DNA of 56,068 nt, taken from NCBI GenBank assembly GCA_002401775.2, contig NVUB02000160.1, positions 1 to 56,068 of the forward strand, given 5' to 3'. Position numbers and translations under genes: made by a program. Positions 33,974-43,246 of the stretch are shown piece by piece (position 1 is the stretch's first letter; the number at the start of each line of letters is the position of its first letter). The notes beneath the pieces were generated by a model. The model did no database searches, was not told the DNA's origin, and was given only the letters and a program-made list of their open reading frames with translations. The DNA comes from Ectothiorhodospiraceae bacterium (GTDB lineage Bacteria > Pseudomonadota > Gammaproteobacteria > SZUA-152).

Positions 33974-35401
33974 TTAACTCGTACGTCGGGTAACGATACC
34001 CAGGGCCCGCAACTTACGATATAAGTTAGTCCGTTCCATGCCGACGACCTTAGCCACCTTGCCCACGCTGCCACCGGCTTGCTGCATATGATATTCGAGA
34101 TAAGCTTTTTCAAACTGCTCTCGAGCCTGGCGCAAGGGTAAATCAAATTGCGGTAACATACTGCCATCAGTCAATGGGGCTGTCGCACGTAAAGCCGTTT
34201 CTACTTCATCCAGTTCAATGTCCGCATCCAGGCCGAGCACCAACAAACGCCGCACTAAACCTTCCAGCTCGCGGATATTGCCCGGCCAATCATAGTGACG
34301 CAAGCGATTTTGAGCGGCTACGGTAAAATTTCGATACGGCAGGTCTTCTTTATCGACTAATTCGTCAACAAAATGCTGCAATAAATCAGTCACATCTTCC
34401 AGATGTTCCCGTAAGGCGGGCACCTGCACTGGGACATTATTCAAAAGATGGTACAGATCCTCTCGAAAACGTCCCGCACGAATTTCCTGCGACAGATCAT
34501 AGCGTGTTGCGGCAATTATTTTTACGTTCAGCGTCTGCGCGGTGTTTCCATTAACCCGAACCCACTGACCCGTGCTCAATGCGGCATGCAGACTTTGCTG
34601 TATTTCAAGACTCAGTTCCGCGACATCGTCAAGATACAGTGTGCCGCCTTGTGCTTGCTCAAGAAATCCTGGTGTGATCACCGGTTGCAGCATTTCATCA
34701 ACGACTGTGTTTCCATTCTCTGCATTGCCAAGCTTTTCCCGCCCTAACACTTCTCTTCCAAACAACAGCGCAGCCCCCTGCCCATCACGCAATAAACAGG
34801 TATGGACTTCCACAAACGGGCCCTGGTGTTTCGCGTCATGCTGATGACTGCGCGCATGAAGATAACGCGCTGAGAAGGTTTTGCCACTGCCCGTCTCACC
34901 ACGCATTAATACTCTGTCACCGTGGTGGGCAAGCCTGTCCAGATGCTCTCGCAGTAACTGAATTTGCATGCTTTTACCCACGGGCGGAGACAGCCGTGCC
35001 GGAGGCGGTAGTGGCGCAGAGGACGGATCGTTGTGCGCCTCAAATAACACCCGTTCTACGGTATGCAACAGCTTTGCCAGCGATAACGGCTTCTCAATGA
35101 AATCCTTGGCACCAATGCGCGTTGCTTCCACGGCAGTTTCCACACTACCGTGCCCCGACATCATAACCACCGGTACATTATTCGCCGCATCAGCGGTGAT
35201 TTCTTTCAATAAACTAATACCGTCGACATCTGGCATCCAGATATCCAACAACACAAGACCGGGTGTTTTCTGACGCAGCAAACGCCTGGCGGCCTCACCG
35301 TTTTCTGCCACCGCAACGACATACCCCTCGTCTTCTAGAATATCTTTAACGGACGTACAAATATCCGGTTCATCATCAACCACCAATACATAGGGTTTCA
35401 T
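33974..35401 (-). CDS. ntrX: NtrX-like response regulator lacking GAFTGA
   Basis: A 475-residue regulator: receiver domain (VVDDEPDICTSVKDIL, phospho-Asp in VLLDIWMPD), AAA+ domain and a Fis-type helix-turn-helix (GGSVGKVAKVVGMERTNLYRKL). Walker A is GETGSGKT and Walker B is GTLYLDDVAEL, with DD in place of the usual DE. The segment where sigma-54 activators have GAFTGA reads LLFGREVLGREKLGNAENGN, so that loop is absent. It probably controls transcription without sigma-54 contact. ntrY lies 40 bases upstream. In other bacteria NtrYX links envelope or redox state to nitrogen and respiration genes. Confidence 0.85.
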   Translation of the reverse strand: MKPYVLVVDDEPDICTSVKDILEDEGYVVAVAENGEAARRLLRQKTPGLVLLDIWMPDVDGISLLKEITADAANNVPVVMMSGHGSVETAVEATRIGAKDFIEKPLSLAKLLHTVERVLFEAHNDPSSAPLPPPARLSPPVGKSMQIQLLREHLDRLAHHGDRVLMRGETGSGKTFSARYLHARSHQHDAKHQGPFVEVHTCLLRDGQGAALLFGREVLGREKLGNAENGNTVVDEMLQPVITPGFLEQAQGGTLYLDDVAELSLEIQQSLHAALSTGQWVRVNGNTAQTLNVKIIAATRYDLSQEIRAGRFREDLYHLLNNVPVQVPALREHLEDVTDLLQHFVDELVDKEDLPYRNFTVAAQNRLRHYDWPGNIRELEGLVRRLLVLGLDADIELDEVETALRATAPLTDGSMLPQFDLPLRQAREQFEKAYLEYHMQQAGGSVGKVAKVVGMERTNLYRKLRALGIVTRRTS

Positions 35402-35441
35402 TGAGCATGTCCTTGATCACAATCTGAATCAGAAAAAAACA

Positions 35442-37838
35442 CTATCTGCCTCCATGCTGTATTTTTGTAAAGGGATGAGAGCTTTCAGCCTGAGCATTAG
35501 AGCCTTCAGCCTGAGTATGAGAGCCTTCAGCCTGATAATTTGAACCTTCAACTTGGATGTTAACGCCTTCGGCCTGCGCTATTGCGGGTAGTTGCACGAC
35601 TATTCGAGCGCCACCCTCACTGCGATTTTCTGCATACAAAATGCCCGAGTGTTCTTCAATTATCCGCTTCACCACTGCCAGCCCTAGTCCGCTACCTTGT
35701 GATTTACTGGTGGCATAGGGTTCAAATAATTTATCCAGCATATCTTCCGGAATACCCGGGCCATTATCTTCTACAGACAACATGACTCTGTGCTCACTCT
35801 CTACAGCTTGTTCTATGGCCCCCAGACGAATACTCACTTTTCCATCGTCTCTACTGGCCAGTGATTCAATCGCATTGCGGACAAGGTTATGTATTAACTG
35901 CCGTATCCGGCCTGCATCGACATCAACCATAGGTACTTCAGGTTCAGTCAAAAATTCAATACTGACCTGCTGAGTCTCGTTAGCATATAAATCCAGCACC
36001 TCGGCAATCAACTTTGGCAATGCCATGGGCTGGAGGTGCAGTTTAGGCGCACGCGCATAATCAGAAAAAGCTTGCACCATTTCTTTCATTGCCTGTACTT
36101 GTTGCACAATGGTGTGGGTAGACCGGTCCAGCACTTCTGCATCTTTTGGTGCCATCGTATGGAGATACTTATGCCGTAACCGCTCTGCCGATAGCTGAAT
36201 AGGCGTCAGAGGGTTTTTAATTTCATGGGCCATACGACGAGCCACTTCACCCCAGGCAGCATCTCGTTGCGCTTGAATCATCGCGGTTACGTCATCGAAC
36301 ACAATCACATAACCCGCTGGAATACCTTTCACGCTTGGCAACGTTGCTCCCTGACACATCAACGTTTTGTGCCCCGTAGAGCCTGTTAAAGTAATTTCCT
36401 GCCGCCAGTCTTCGGCAACATCGTCTATATAATGTGAAACCGCTTTTACGAAAGTCTGAATCTCAGGTACCTCATCTTGCAGCTGCGCCAATGTCTTGCC
36501 CATCGCCTCATCTAGACTCAAATGTAATACTTGGCTGGCGGTTGCATTTAGCGCACGCACTACCTGATTTTTGTCCAGCGTGATAACTCCAGAAGACAAA
36601 CGCCCCAATACTGCCCGCAAATAGGCTTGCTCCCGCTCCGCCTGATACTGACTGCGACGCGCCACTCTTTGCGCATCGGATACTTTATCCGTCATATCAA
36701 CAAACGATTGCACTAACGTTCCAAGCTCATCATTGCTCGTGATGGGTAGTTTTTTATGGTAATTACCCGCCGCCACGGCACGTGTACCAATGGCCAATAT
36801 TCTAATAGGTGCAACCAATCTCTGCGCAAAGAAAAAGGCCGCCCAGACGGCCGACAGCAAAGTAACCAATAAAACCAATGCTAGTGTAAAGCTAAAACTC
36901 TGTTTCAGCGGGCCACGTAAATAGACCAATTCTTTATACTTGGCATATGCCGATTGAACACTGTCCGCTAACACACTGACTCGCGGATCAACGGGAAAAA
37001 GTGCAAACAACACCCGGTGCTGAGTTGTCACACCTTTAGTTGAAGTCAAAACCGGCGTGCCGATGAGACTTGTAGACTCCATCAAAGAATCCAGGGGTGC
37101 ATGTAATGACTCTTCAATAGGCGCACCCACTTTTACCGCAACCCGCACATGCAAACCAAGATCATCGATGGGGGCGAGCCCGACATAGCTCTTGCCTTCT
37201 CTCGCTTGTGATAGCATCCGGGGAGTGGGTTTTTGCGGAATAATGGTCGAATTGTTACTGGAAGAAGCAATCACCCTTCCGCCGCCCGACAACAACGTCA
37301 ACTCACTGGCCTGACTTTCGTTTCGCAATTCATTGAGGTTAAACAGCACGACAGTATTCGGGATACCCTGCAAATTTTCCGCCATCATTCGCGTTTGGTT
37401 TAAGCGATCCCGCATACGCATATCCAAAGACGACCGACTCAATTCAATGGAATCGTCCATTGCTCGTTCGACTCTTACATCAAACCAACTGTCTATTCCG
37501 CGCTGCAAGAAACCCAGCGAAAAATAAAAAACTATAGATACCGGCACCAACGCCATAACGACAAATATCACTACCAACCGAACCGTCAGGCGCGAGCCCG
37601 TGGCTGCTCTGCGGTACTGACGCGACAATCGCACCAAATCAACACCGATCAAACCCACCAGAACAATCAGGCCGACGACATTGACCACCACAAGCGCCAC
37701 ATGCATACGACCAAATTGCCCGGAGTTTTCGGTTGCAGCACTGAGCAGCCACAACGACCCCAACATGAAAACACCCATCACAATTACGGGCACCACGCTA
37801 TTGGATAGTCGACGCAACCAAATCAGAAAACGGCCCAC
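35442..37838 (-). CDS. ntrY: NtrY-like membrane sensor histidine kinase
   Basis: A 798-residue kinase: three N-terminal TM segments (about 12-32, 43-65, 85-110), a periplasmic sensor region, a fourth TM near 325, HAMP (RILAIGTRAVAAGNY), PAS (AVLGRLSSGVITLDKNQ), HisKA with the phospho-His in VARRMAHEIKNPLTPI, and HATPase (N, G1 EDNGPGIPE, G2 GSGLGLAVVK). The last 45 residues are a tandem QAEGS-type repeat absent from family members. It phosphorylates the NtrX homologue encoded 40 bases downstream. The signal sensed is not evident. Confidence 0.88.
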   Translation of the reverse strand: MGRFLIWLRRLSNSVVPVIVMGVFMLGSLWLLSAATENSGQFGRMHVALVVVNVVGLIVLVGLIGVDLVRLSRQYRRAATGSRLTVRLVVIFVVMALVPVSIVFYFSLGFLQRGIDSWFDVRVERAMDDSIELSRSSLDMRMRDRLNQTRMMAENLQGIPNTVVLFNLNELRNESQASELTLLSGGGRVIASSSNNSTIIPQKPTPRMLSQAREGKSYVGLAPIDDLGLHVRVAVKVGAPIEESLHAPLDSLMESTSLIGTPVLTSTKGVTTQHRVLFALFPVDPRVSVLADSVQSAYAKYKELVYLRGPLKQSFSFTLALVLLVTLLSAVWAAFFFAQRLVAPIRILAIGTRAVAAGNYHKKLPITSNDELGTLVQSFVDMTDKVSDAQRVARRSQYQAEREQAYLRAVLGRLSSGVITLDKNQVVRALNATASQVLHLSLDEAMGKTLAQLQDEVPEIQTFVKAVSHYIDDVAEDWRQEITLTGSTGHKTLMCQGATLPSVKGIPAGYVIVFDDVTAMIQAQRDAAWGEVARRMAHEIKNPLTPIQLSAERLRHKYLHTMAPKDAEVLDRSTHTIVQQVQAMKEMVQAFSDYARAPKLHLQPMALPKLIAEVLDLYANETQQVSIEFLTEPEVPMVDVDAGRIRQLIHNLVRNAIESLASRDDGKVSIRLGAIEQAVESEHRVMLSVEDNGPGIPEDMLDKLFEPYATSKSQGSGLGLAVVKRIIEEHSGILYAENRSEGGARIVVQLPAIAQAEGVNIQVEGSNYQAEGSHTQAEGSNAQAESSHPFTKIQHGGR

Positions 37839-37954
37839 GGTCTAAATCACCCTGCTATCAGTGGCATTAAAATCAGTATCGTTGGAATACAAGCCATAAA
37901 CTACCGTACAGACAACGATGCATGTGCCCAGTGCAACATGAGGAAGCGGTGACA

Positions 37955-38515
37955 TTACAGGTCCCACGAATACCACCCGCTGCTCAACCACCATGCTGTA
38001 GAGATATAGGCTTTTAACTGTAAAGGTACCGGCAGACTGGCCAGGTCAAGGCGCGAACGCACCCGTACCATGTAGTGTCGGTTTTTTTGCAATAAATGTG
38101 CATCCAGAATGGGCACATCTTTAATGTTTCCCAGGCTCGTTAACGCAGCATCTAATGAAGAAAATACTGTTTGAGAACCACTGTTGATATTACGCAGCAG
38201 GAATTGTTGAGAAAGTGCGTGATACTGAATTTCGTAACGCTGTTCCAATGTGGCGATAATCTCATCCCACAAATATCGGCTCGGGGTATAAACTTCAATA
38301 TCCAGTACTAGCGTCAGACACACGCCGTTTTCCAGAGCCGTCAGAACCCCTTTTGAAAATTGGTACTCGAGCGTGGCGTCCAGATGATATATTTCACCGG
38401 ACAACCCCGTTTTTACATTGCTCACGGTAAAAAGCGAAGGTGCAGCGTTGAGATTTATGGGCAACCACGCACCCACAAAGGCCAGCACCCACAGGTTGGC
38501 CCGTAGTCTTTTCAT
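37955..38515 (-). CDS. DUF4390 exported protein
   Basis: From the ATG at 38515 this is 186 residues with a signal peptide (LRANLWVLAFVGAWLPINLNA) and a DUF4390 beta-rich domain (TLEYQFSKGVLTALENGVCLTLVLDIEV, RYEIQYHALSQQFLLRN). The start at MKRLRANLW leaves 14 bases after the rsmB stop; an upstream in-frame codon at 38551 would overlap rsmB and put 12 polar residues before the signal. Members are typically encoded just upstream of ntrY in gammaproteobacteria, suggesting a periplasmic partner of the kinase, but no function is established. Confidence 0.85.
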   Translation of the reverse strand: MKRLRANLWVLAFVGAWLPINLNAAPSLFTVSNVKTGLSGEIYHLDATLEYQFSKGVLTALENGVCLTLVLDIEVYTPSRYLWDEIIATLEQRYEIQYHALSQQFLLRNINSGSQTVFSSLDAALTSLGNIKDVPILDAHLLQKNRHYMVRVRSRLDLASLPVPLQLKAYISTAWWLSSGWYSWDL

Positions 38516-38529
38516 ATAGGTGTCCAGAT

Positions 38530-39903
38530 TTACGATTTTTTCTCCACACATGCGTAATAAAAGCCGTCCATACCCGCTGAGCCCGTTAACACCTGGCGCC
38601 CGAGTTCAACGGACTGACCCCACTGAACATCCAGTGGTTTACACTGGGCATCAGGTTGCCGCGATAGAAATGCGGCCACCTGCTCGACATTTTCTTGCGG
38701 TAACACCGAGCAGGTGGCATACAGCAGCATACCGCCCGGCTTCAATAAGGGCCAGATGGCATCCAGGATTTTCGCCTGCAATGCCGCTAACTTCAAGATG
38801 TCTTCCGGCTGACGCAGCAATTTGATATCAGGATGACGACGAATCACCCCCGTAGCAGAACAGGGGGCATCCAGTAAAATGCGATCAAAAGCTTCGCCAT
38901 CCCACCAGTCATTTGGCTGACTGGCATCCCCCACCACACACTCTGCCTGTTGATTAAGGCGTTGTAAGTTTTCTTCTACGCGCTGCAAGCGACCAGCATC
39001 TACATCCACTGCCACCATATGCACATCAGCCAGTTCCAGCATGTGGCCGGTTTTGCCGCCCGGTGCGGCACAAACGTCCAACACCCGCTGTCCATCGGCG
39101 AGCCCCATCAGTAATGCCGCTTGCTGGGCCGCTTCATCCTGTACGGAGACACGCCCTTGCGCAAAATCGGGCAATCGACTGACGTCTTGCGGTGAGTCGA
39201 GCAAAATAGCATTCATTGTCGCACTGGAAAGTCGTGCTTCGATACCAGCACGTTGTAACTCGCCCACATATTCGTCTGCCGCAGTTTCATTCACCATGGC
39301 TTCTTTCAGCACAGTTTCTGTAGAAGCAGACCCTTTATGAGATAACGTCCAACCCTGCGCTGAACTCAAGCGTAATGTCATGGGTGGCCGTTGATTATTG
39401 GCCGTCAAAATATCCTGCCAGTCGTCAGGCCAAGCCTGGGAAAGGGCGTCGATCAACCATTGCGGGTGCGACCATAGCCCTTCATCATCCTCTTGCGCTT
39501 GCGCCAGCAATGATTCGTGGCGGCGTTGAACGTTGCGCAATATGCCGTTCACTAGGCCACGCGCCCAGGGTTTTTTCAATGCACCCGTCGCCGCGACGGT
39601 TTCTGATACCGCGGCATGATCCGGCACTCGCATAGACAATAATTGATACACGCCGAGTAATAATAAGCCGTAGACGTCACCGTCTTTTTCCTTGAGAGGC
39701 TTCTTCAATAGACCCGCAATGATCAAATCCAACCGATGAAACTCTCGCAAGCTGCCGTAACACATTTCCTGAATAAGTGGCCGCGCATCGATTGCCGCCG
39801 CGGGTACCGCGTCCATGGCTGACGATAAAGACCGTCCATCCATAACAACTTTGGCAATAATGCGTGCCGCAATGGCGCGGGGGTTTGTTTTTTGAGAACT
39901 CAT
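38530..39903 (-). CDS. rsmB: RsmB, 16S rRNA m5C967 methyltransferase
   Basis: A 457-residue enzyme with an N-terminal NusB-like RNA-binding domain (ARIIAKVVMDGRSLSSAMDA to about residue 150) and a C-terminal Rossmann methyltransferase. The SAM site is VLDVCAAPGGKTGHML, the active-site cysteines are in DAPCSATGVIRRHPDIK and ATCSVLPQENVEQV. It methylates C967 of 16S rRNA. It follows fmt after 20 bases, the usual def-fmt-rsmB order. Confidence 0.94.
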   Translation of the reverse strand: MSSQKTNPRAIAARIIAKVVMDGRSLSSAMDAVPAAAIDARPLIQEMCYGSLREFHRLDLIIAGLLKKPLKEKDGDVYGLLLLGVYQLLSMRVPDHAAVSETVAATGALKKPWARGLVNGILRNVQRRHESLLAQAQEDDEGLWSHPQWLIDALSQAWPDDWQDILTANNQRPPMTLRLSSAQGWTLSHKGSASTETVLKEAMVNETAADEYVGELQRAGIEARLSSATMNAILLDSPQDVSRLPDFAQGRVSVQDEAAQQAALLMGLADGQRVLDVCAAPGGKTGHMLELADVHMVAVDVDAGRLQRVEENLQRLNQQAECVVGDASQPNDWWDGEAFDRILLDAPCSATGVIRRHPDIKLLRQPEDILKLAALQAKILDAIWPLLKPGGMLLYATCSVLPQENVEQVAAFLSRQPDAQCKPLDVQWGQSVELGRQVLTGSAGMDGFYYACVEKKS

Positions 39904-39923
39904 TATTATCTATCTAGCCTGAA

Positions 39924-40871
39924 TCAGCCCCATTGGCGACCAAGCACACTGTGGGCATTGAGAAACTGCTCCGCACTGAGCGCCTTACCACCGGGTAATT
40001 GTAATTGTGTAATTCGCAACACGCCGTCGCCCGTTGCCACGTCAATACCCTCACGTGACTCTGCCAACACCGTGCCGGGAAGCGTATTTTCCGTGGTATT
40101 TTTATCGTCGATTACTTCCGCCAACCAGATGCGCAAGTTCTTTCCTTCATGGGGAGTGAAGGCCACTGGCCAAGGATTAAAAGCCCTTATTGTACGTGAC
40201 AACTGTACGGCAGATTGTTGCCAATCAATCTGCGCCTCCGCCTTTTGTAATTTTTTGGCATAACACGTTAACTCATCGTCTTGGCGCTCAGGCTGTGTTT
40301 TGCCCTGCGCAATGACCGCCAGAGTATCCCGCAATGCCGTCGCACCCAGAGCTGCCAGGCGGTCATGAAGAATTTCGGCCGTATCGGATGCTTCTATTGG
40401 ACAGCGCACAATATGCAGCATGTCACCGGTATCCAGTCCCACGTCCATCTGCATAATGGTCACACCGGTTTCGCTGTCACCCGCCAATATTGCCCGCTGG
40501 ATAGGTGCAGCCCCACGCCAACGAGGTAATAACGAAGCATGTACATTAATACAACCCAGACGGGGTGCATCCAACACGGCCTTGGGTAAAATCAGACCAT
40601 AAGCCACCACCACCAGCACATCGGCATTCCATTGCGCCAATTGCTGTTGGGCTTCTTCGTCTCGCAGACTCAAGGGCTGCATCACCGGCAGGCCGTGTTC
40701 CAACGCTAGCGCCTTAACCGGACTGGCCGTCAGTTTGCGACCACGCCCGGCAGGACGATCTGGCTGCGTGTAAACGGCCAATAATTCATGCTCAGAATCC
40801 AATAAGGCGGCCAAACTGGACGCCGCAAATTCTGGCGTACCCGCAAATACAATCTTCAGGCCGTTGGCCAT
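39924..40871 (-). CDS. fmt: methionyl-tRNA formyltransferase
   Basis: A 315-residue enzyme: [19 protein letters not shown] at the N-terminus, the catalytic Asn/His region [19 protein letters not shown], the Asp in [13 protein letters not shown], and the C-terminal tRNA-binding domain ([11 protein letters not shown]). It formylates initiator Met-tRNA. The ATG at 40871 (MANGLKIVF) is chosen over an upstream in-frame codon at 40928, because family members begin here and AAGGAATTG provides a ribosome site. def lies 195 bases upstream, on the same strand. Confidence 0.94.
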   Translation of the reverse strand: MANGLKIVFAGTPEFAASSLAALLDSEHELLAVYTQPDRPAGRGRKLTASPVKALALEHGLPVMQPLSLRDEEAQQQLAQWNADVLVVVAYGLILPKAVLDAPRLGCINVHASLLPRWRGAAPIQRAILAGDSETGVTIMQMDVGLDTGDMLHIVRCPIEASDTAEILHDRLAALGATALRDTLAVIAQGKTQPERQDDELTCYAKKLQKAEAQIDWQQSAVQLSRTIRAFNPWPVAFTPHEGKNLRIWLAEVIDDKNTTENTLPGTVLAESREGIDVATGDGVLRITQLQLPGGKALSAEQFLNAHSVLGRQWG

Positions 40872-41066
40872 GGCAATTCCTTCATTATTCGGTAAGTATT
40901 CAGGATGGCTGTACGTAATAATGAACAATATCGGTAATAATAAATAACGTTCAATATTCTTACTACTGCTTGTGAGTCGGTTAATTACGCCTAATTTCTA
41001 TCGGTGAGTTTTTCGTTAACGCTCAAATCAACTCTCAAATCAATTCTCAAAGCAGCCCCCAATCAT

Positions 41067-41570
41067 CTACAGAGTATGCTGACGCAGCTTTTCCATCTTT
41101 TTGCGGATTCGGCTGCGTTTCATTTCTGACAGATAGTCCACAAACAATTTGCCATTGAGGTGATCTATCTCGTGCTGTATGCACACAGACAACAGACCCT
41201 CCGCTTCCAGCTGCACCGTTTTACCGTCTCTATCCAGATAGGACACCGTGATCTTTTCTGCGCGGAAGACATTTTCATAAATACCCGGCACCGACAAACA
41301 GCCCTCTTCCATTTCTTCGGAACCACTGCTGTCAATAATTTCGGGGTTAATAAAGCAATGCGGCTGATCTTTGTCTTCGGAAATATCGATCGTTATTACT
41401 CGTTTCAATACATTGACTTGTACGGCCGCAAGACCGATACCCGGCGCGGCGTACATGGTCTCAAACATATCATCGACCAGGGTTCGGATTTCATCGTTAA
41501 CCTCGGCTACGGGCAGGGCCTTTTGGCGGAGTTTAGGGTCGGGAAAATGCAAAATATTCAGTGTAGACAT
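41067..41570 (-). CDS. def: peptide deformylase
   Basis: A 167-residue metalloenzyme starting [18 protein letters not shown]. All three family motifs are present: [16 protein letters not shown] (metal Cys) and QHEIDHLNG (metal His pair and catalytic Glu). It removes the formyl group from nascent proteins, complementing fmt downstream. A longer in-frame extension to 41627 is rejected because the family N-terminus is exactly at 41570. The gene starts the long minus-strand run and is divergent from the LysM gene. Confidence 0.95.
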   Translation of the reverse strand: MSTLNILHFPDPKLRQKALPVAEVNDEIRTLVDDMFETMYAAPGIGLAAVQVNVLKRVITIDISEDKDQPHCFINPEIIDSSGSEEMEEGCLSVPGIYENVFRAEKITVSYLDRDGKTVQLEAEGLLSVCIQHEIDHLNGKLFVDYLSEMKRSRIRKKMEKLRQHTL

Positions 41571-41837
41571 GTGAACTCGTTCAATTTCAAGGGTAAAAGC
41601 AAAAGATATGGTAACTTCTGCCGACATTATATCCAGTATCGCCCCGTTGCGTCAGTGGGCAATGCTCAAAAAATAAACACTTTTTACGTAACGGTACGTA
41701 GCCGCGTACAACTGCTAGCAACTGCACACAACAACAATCTTCAAATAACACCTAAGCCGTTAATTTTAAAACGCTTCACTGGAGTCTGGCATATGATTCG
41801 TCTACACTCGAGCAAAACGATAACCAGAGGGATCATC

Positions 41838-42932
41838 GTGTCGATGAAAGAGATATCCTTAAAAAAATACTTAGGCCTGAACATCTCCAGGCTCATCATC
41901 TGCCTGGCTATTGGCTTAGGCGTTGTTAGCAGCGGGTCTGCGCTGGCCGATACTGTTAAGCTCAAAGCCAATCACCCTGATAAATATACTGTCGTTAAAG
42001 GCGATACGCTGTGGGATATCTCCGCACACTTTCTGGAAAATCCCTGGAAATGGCCAGAAGTCTGGAGTTACAACCCACAAATTAAAAACCCGCACCTGAT
42101 TTACCCCGGAGACGAGGTTTACTTGGAATACGATGCCCAGGGTAAGCCTATTCTACGTGTTAGCCGAGGTCAGGCCACCGTTAAAATGTCGCCCAAGGTA
42201 CGCTCTACCCGTGTCGACACACCTATCGCCAGCATTCCTCTCAATGCCATCAAACAGTTTCTTGGCCAACCACGAATCATGAGCAAACGTGAGATCGACA
42301 ACGCGGCATACATCATTTCTGGCAAAGACACCCGCATCATGTCTGGCTCGGGTGACATCATATACGCGCGCGGTTTAATTCCTGGAGAAGACCCCAATTC
42401 ACGCTACGCTGTCTTGCGTATTGGCAAAGCCTATCGTAACCCCGGTGCCAAAGCTGGCGAGATATTAGGCTACGAAGCCTTACACGTTGCCGATGCCCAA
42501 GTAGAAGACTTTGGTGACCCCTCGGTACTGCGTGTCAAAGACTCAACCCGTGAAACCATTATTGGTGACCGCCTGGTGCCCAAAAAAGCCAGCGGCCTCG
42601 ACCAGGCCTTTATTCCACGTCCGCCGGAAACGCCTGTAGAAGGCACCATTATTTCTGTCATCGACGGTGTTTCACGCATCGGCCAATTTCAGACCGTGGT
42701 GATTAATAAAGGTGACCAAGACGGACTTCAAACCGGACATGTATTAGCCGTATTTCAACGAGGTAAAAAAGTACGCGATCCTTACGCCAAAAAACGCGGT
42801 GAAATAGTCACGTTGCCTGACCGTCGTGCTGGCATCGTTTTGGTTTATCGCACCTTTGACCGGGTGAGTTATGCGCTGGTCATGGAGGCTGACCGTGATA
42901 TGGCCGTTTATGACAGTGTCCGCAACCCATAA
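41838..42932 (+). CDS. exported LysM-domain protein
   Basis: About 364 residues, with a signal peptide (SRLIICLAIGLGVVSSGSALA) followed at once by one LysM domain (YTVVKGDTLWDISAHFLENP to IYPGDEVYLEY) that binds peptidoglycan. The remaining 270 residues are beta-rich and conserved in LysM proteins encoded upstream of dprA. Start choice is uncertain: GTG at 41838 has AGAGGGA at good spacing, ATG at 41844 is two codons later, and ATG at 41793 also has GGAG. The frame is open much further upstream across def, but that part is antisense and non-conserved. Confidence 0.85.
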   Translation: MSMKEISLKKYLGLNISRLIICLAIGLGVVSSGSALADTVKLKANHPDKYTVVKGDTLWDISAHFLENPWKWPEVWSYNPQIKNPHLIYPGDEVYLEYDAQGKPILRVSRGQATVKMSPKVRSTRVDTPIASIPLNAIKQFLGQPRIMSKREIDNAAYIISGKDTRIMSGSGDIIYARGLIPGEDPNSRYAVLRIGKAYRNPGAKAGEILGYEALHVADAQVEDFGDPSVLRVKDSTRETIIGDRLVPKKASGLDQAFIPRPPETPVEGTIISVIDGVSRIGQFQTVVINKGDQDGLQTGHVLAVFQRGKKVRDPYAKKRGEIVTLPDRRAGIVLVYRTFDRVSYALVMEADRDMAVYDSVRNP

Positions 42933-42967
42933 ACAGCCCAAGCGCCATTAATGGGCAGCCGGCTATT

Positions 42968-43031
42968 ACTAACGTTAAGTGCTAACGTTAATGACTAACC
43001 ATTAAAGTGCTAACCAAAAGCACTAACCAAA
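42968..43031. repeat. five phased CTAAC repeats
   Basis: CTAAC begins at 42969, 42982, 42995, 43010 and 43023, giving steps of 13, 13, 15 and 13 bp within a degenerate 13-bp unit (CTAACgttaagtg and variants). It lies in the 280-bp gap between the LysM gene and dprA. Confidence 0.5.
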
Positions 43032-43246
43032 GTAGATTTAGCGTAGTTACCACAATAAGCAACAGTAGTTCACACAAACAAACCGCTAACGCCGGGCCCA
43101 GGGAGGGGCCTACGTTTGAGCATTCCACACCCCTCTGATTCTGCAGCGCCTCTATTTAACGTACTCGTGGCGTCTAAATTGCCCAGCCATTGGCCTAGTA
43201 TTTCCCATGCGGTTTGGCACGACAGGGCGTATTTACGCCATTTTCA

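Noticed and set aside
41160-41837. Plus-strand open frame extending the LysM gene upstream by over 220 codons
   Set aside because: It lies antisense to def, which is certain, and the signal peptide and ribosome sites place the LysM start near 41793-41844.
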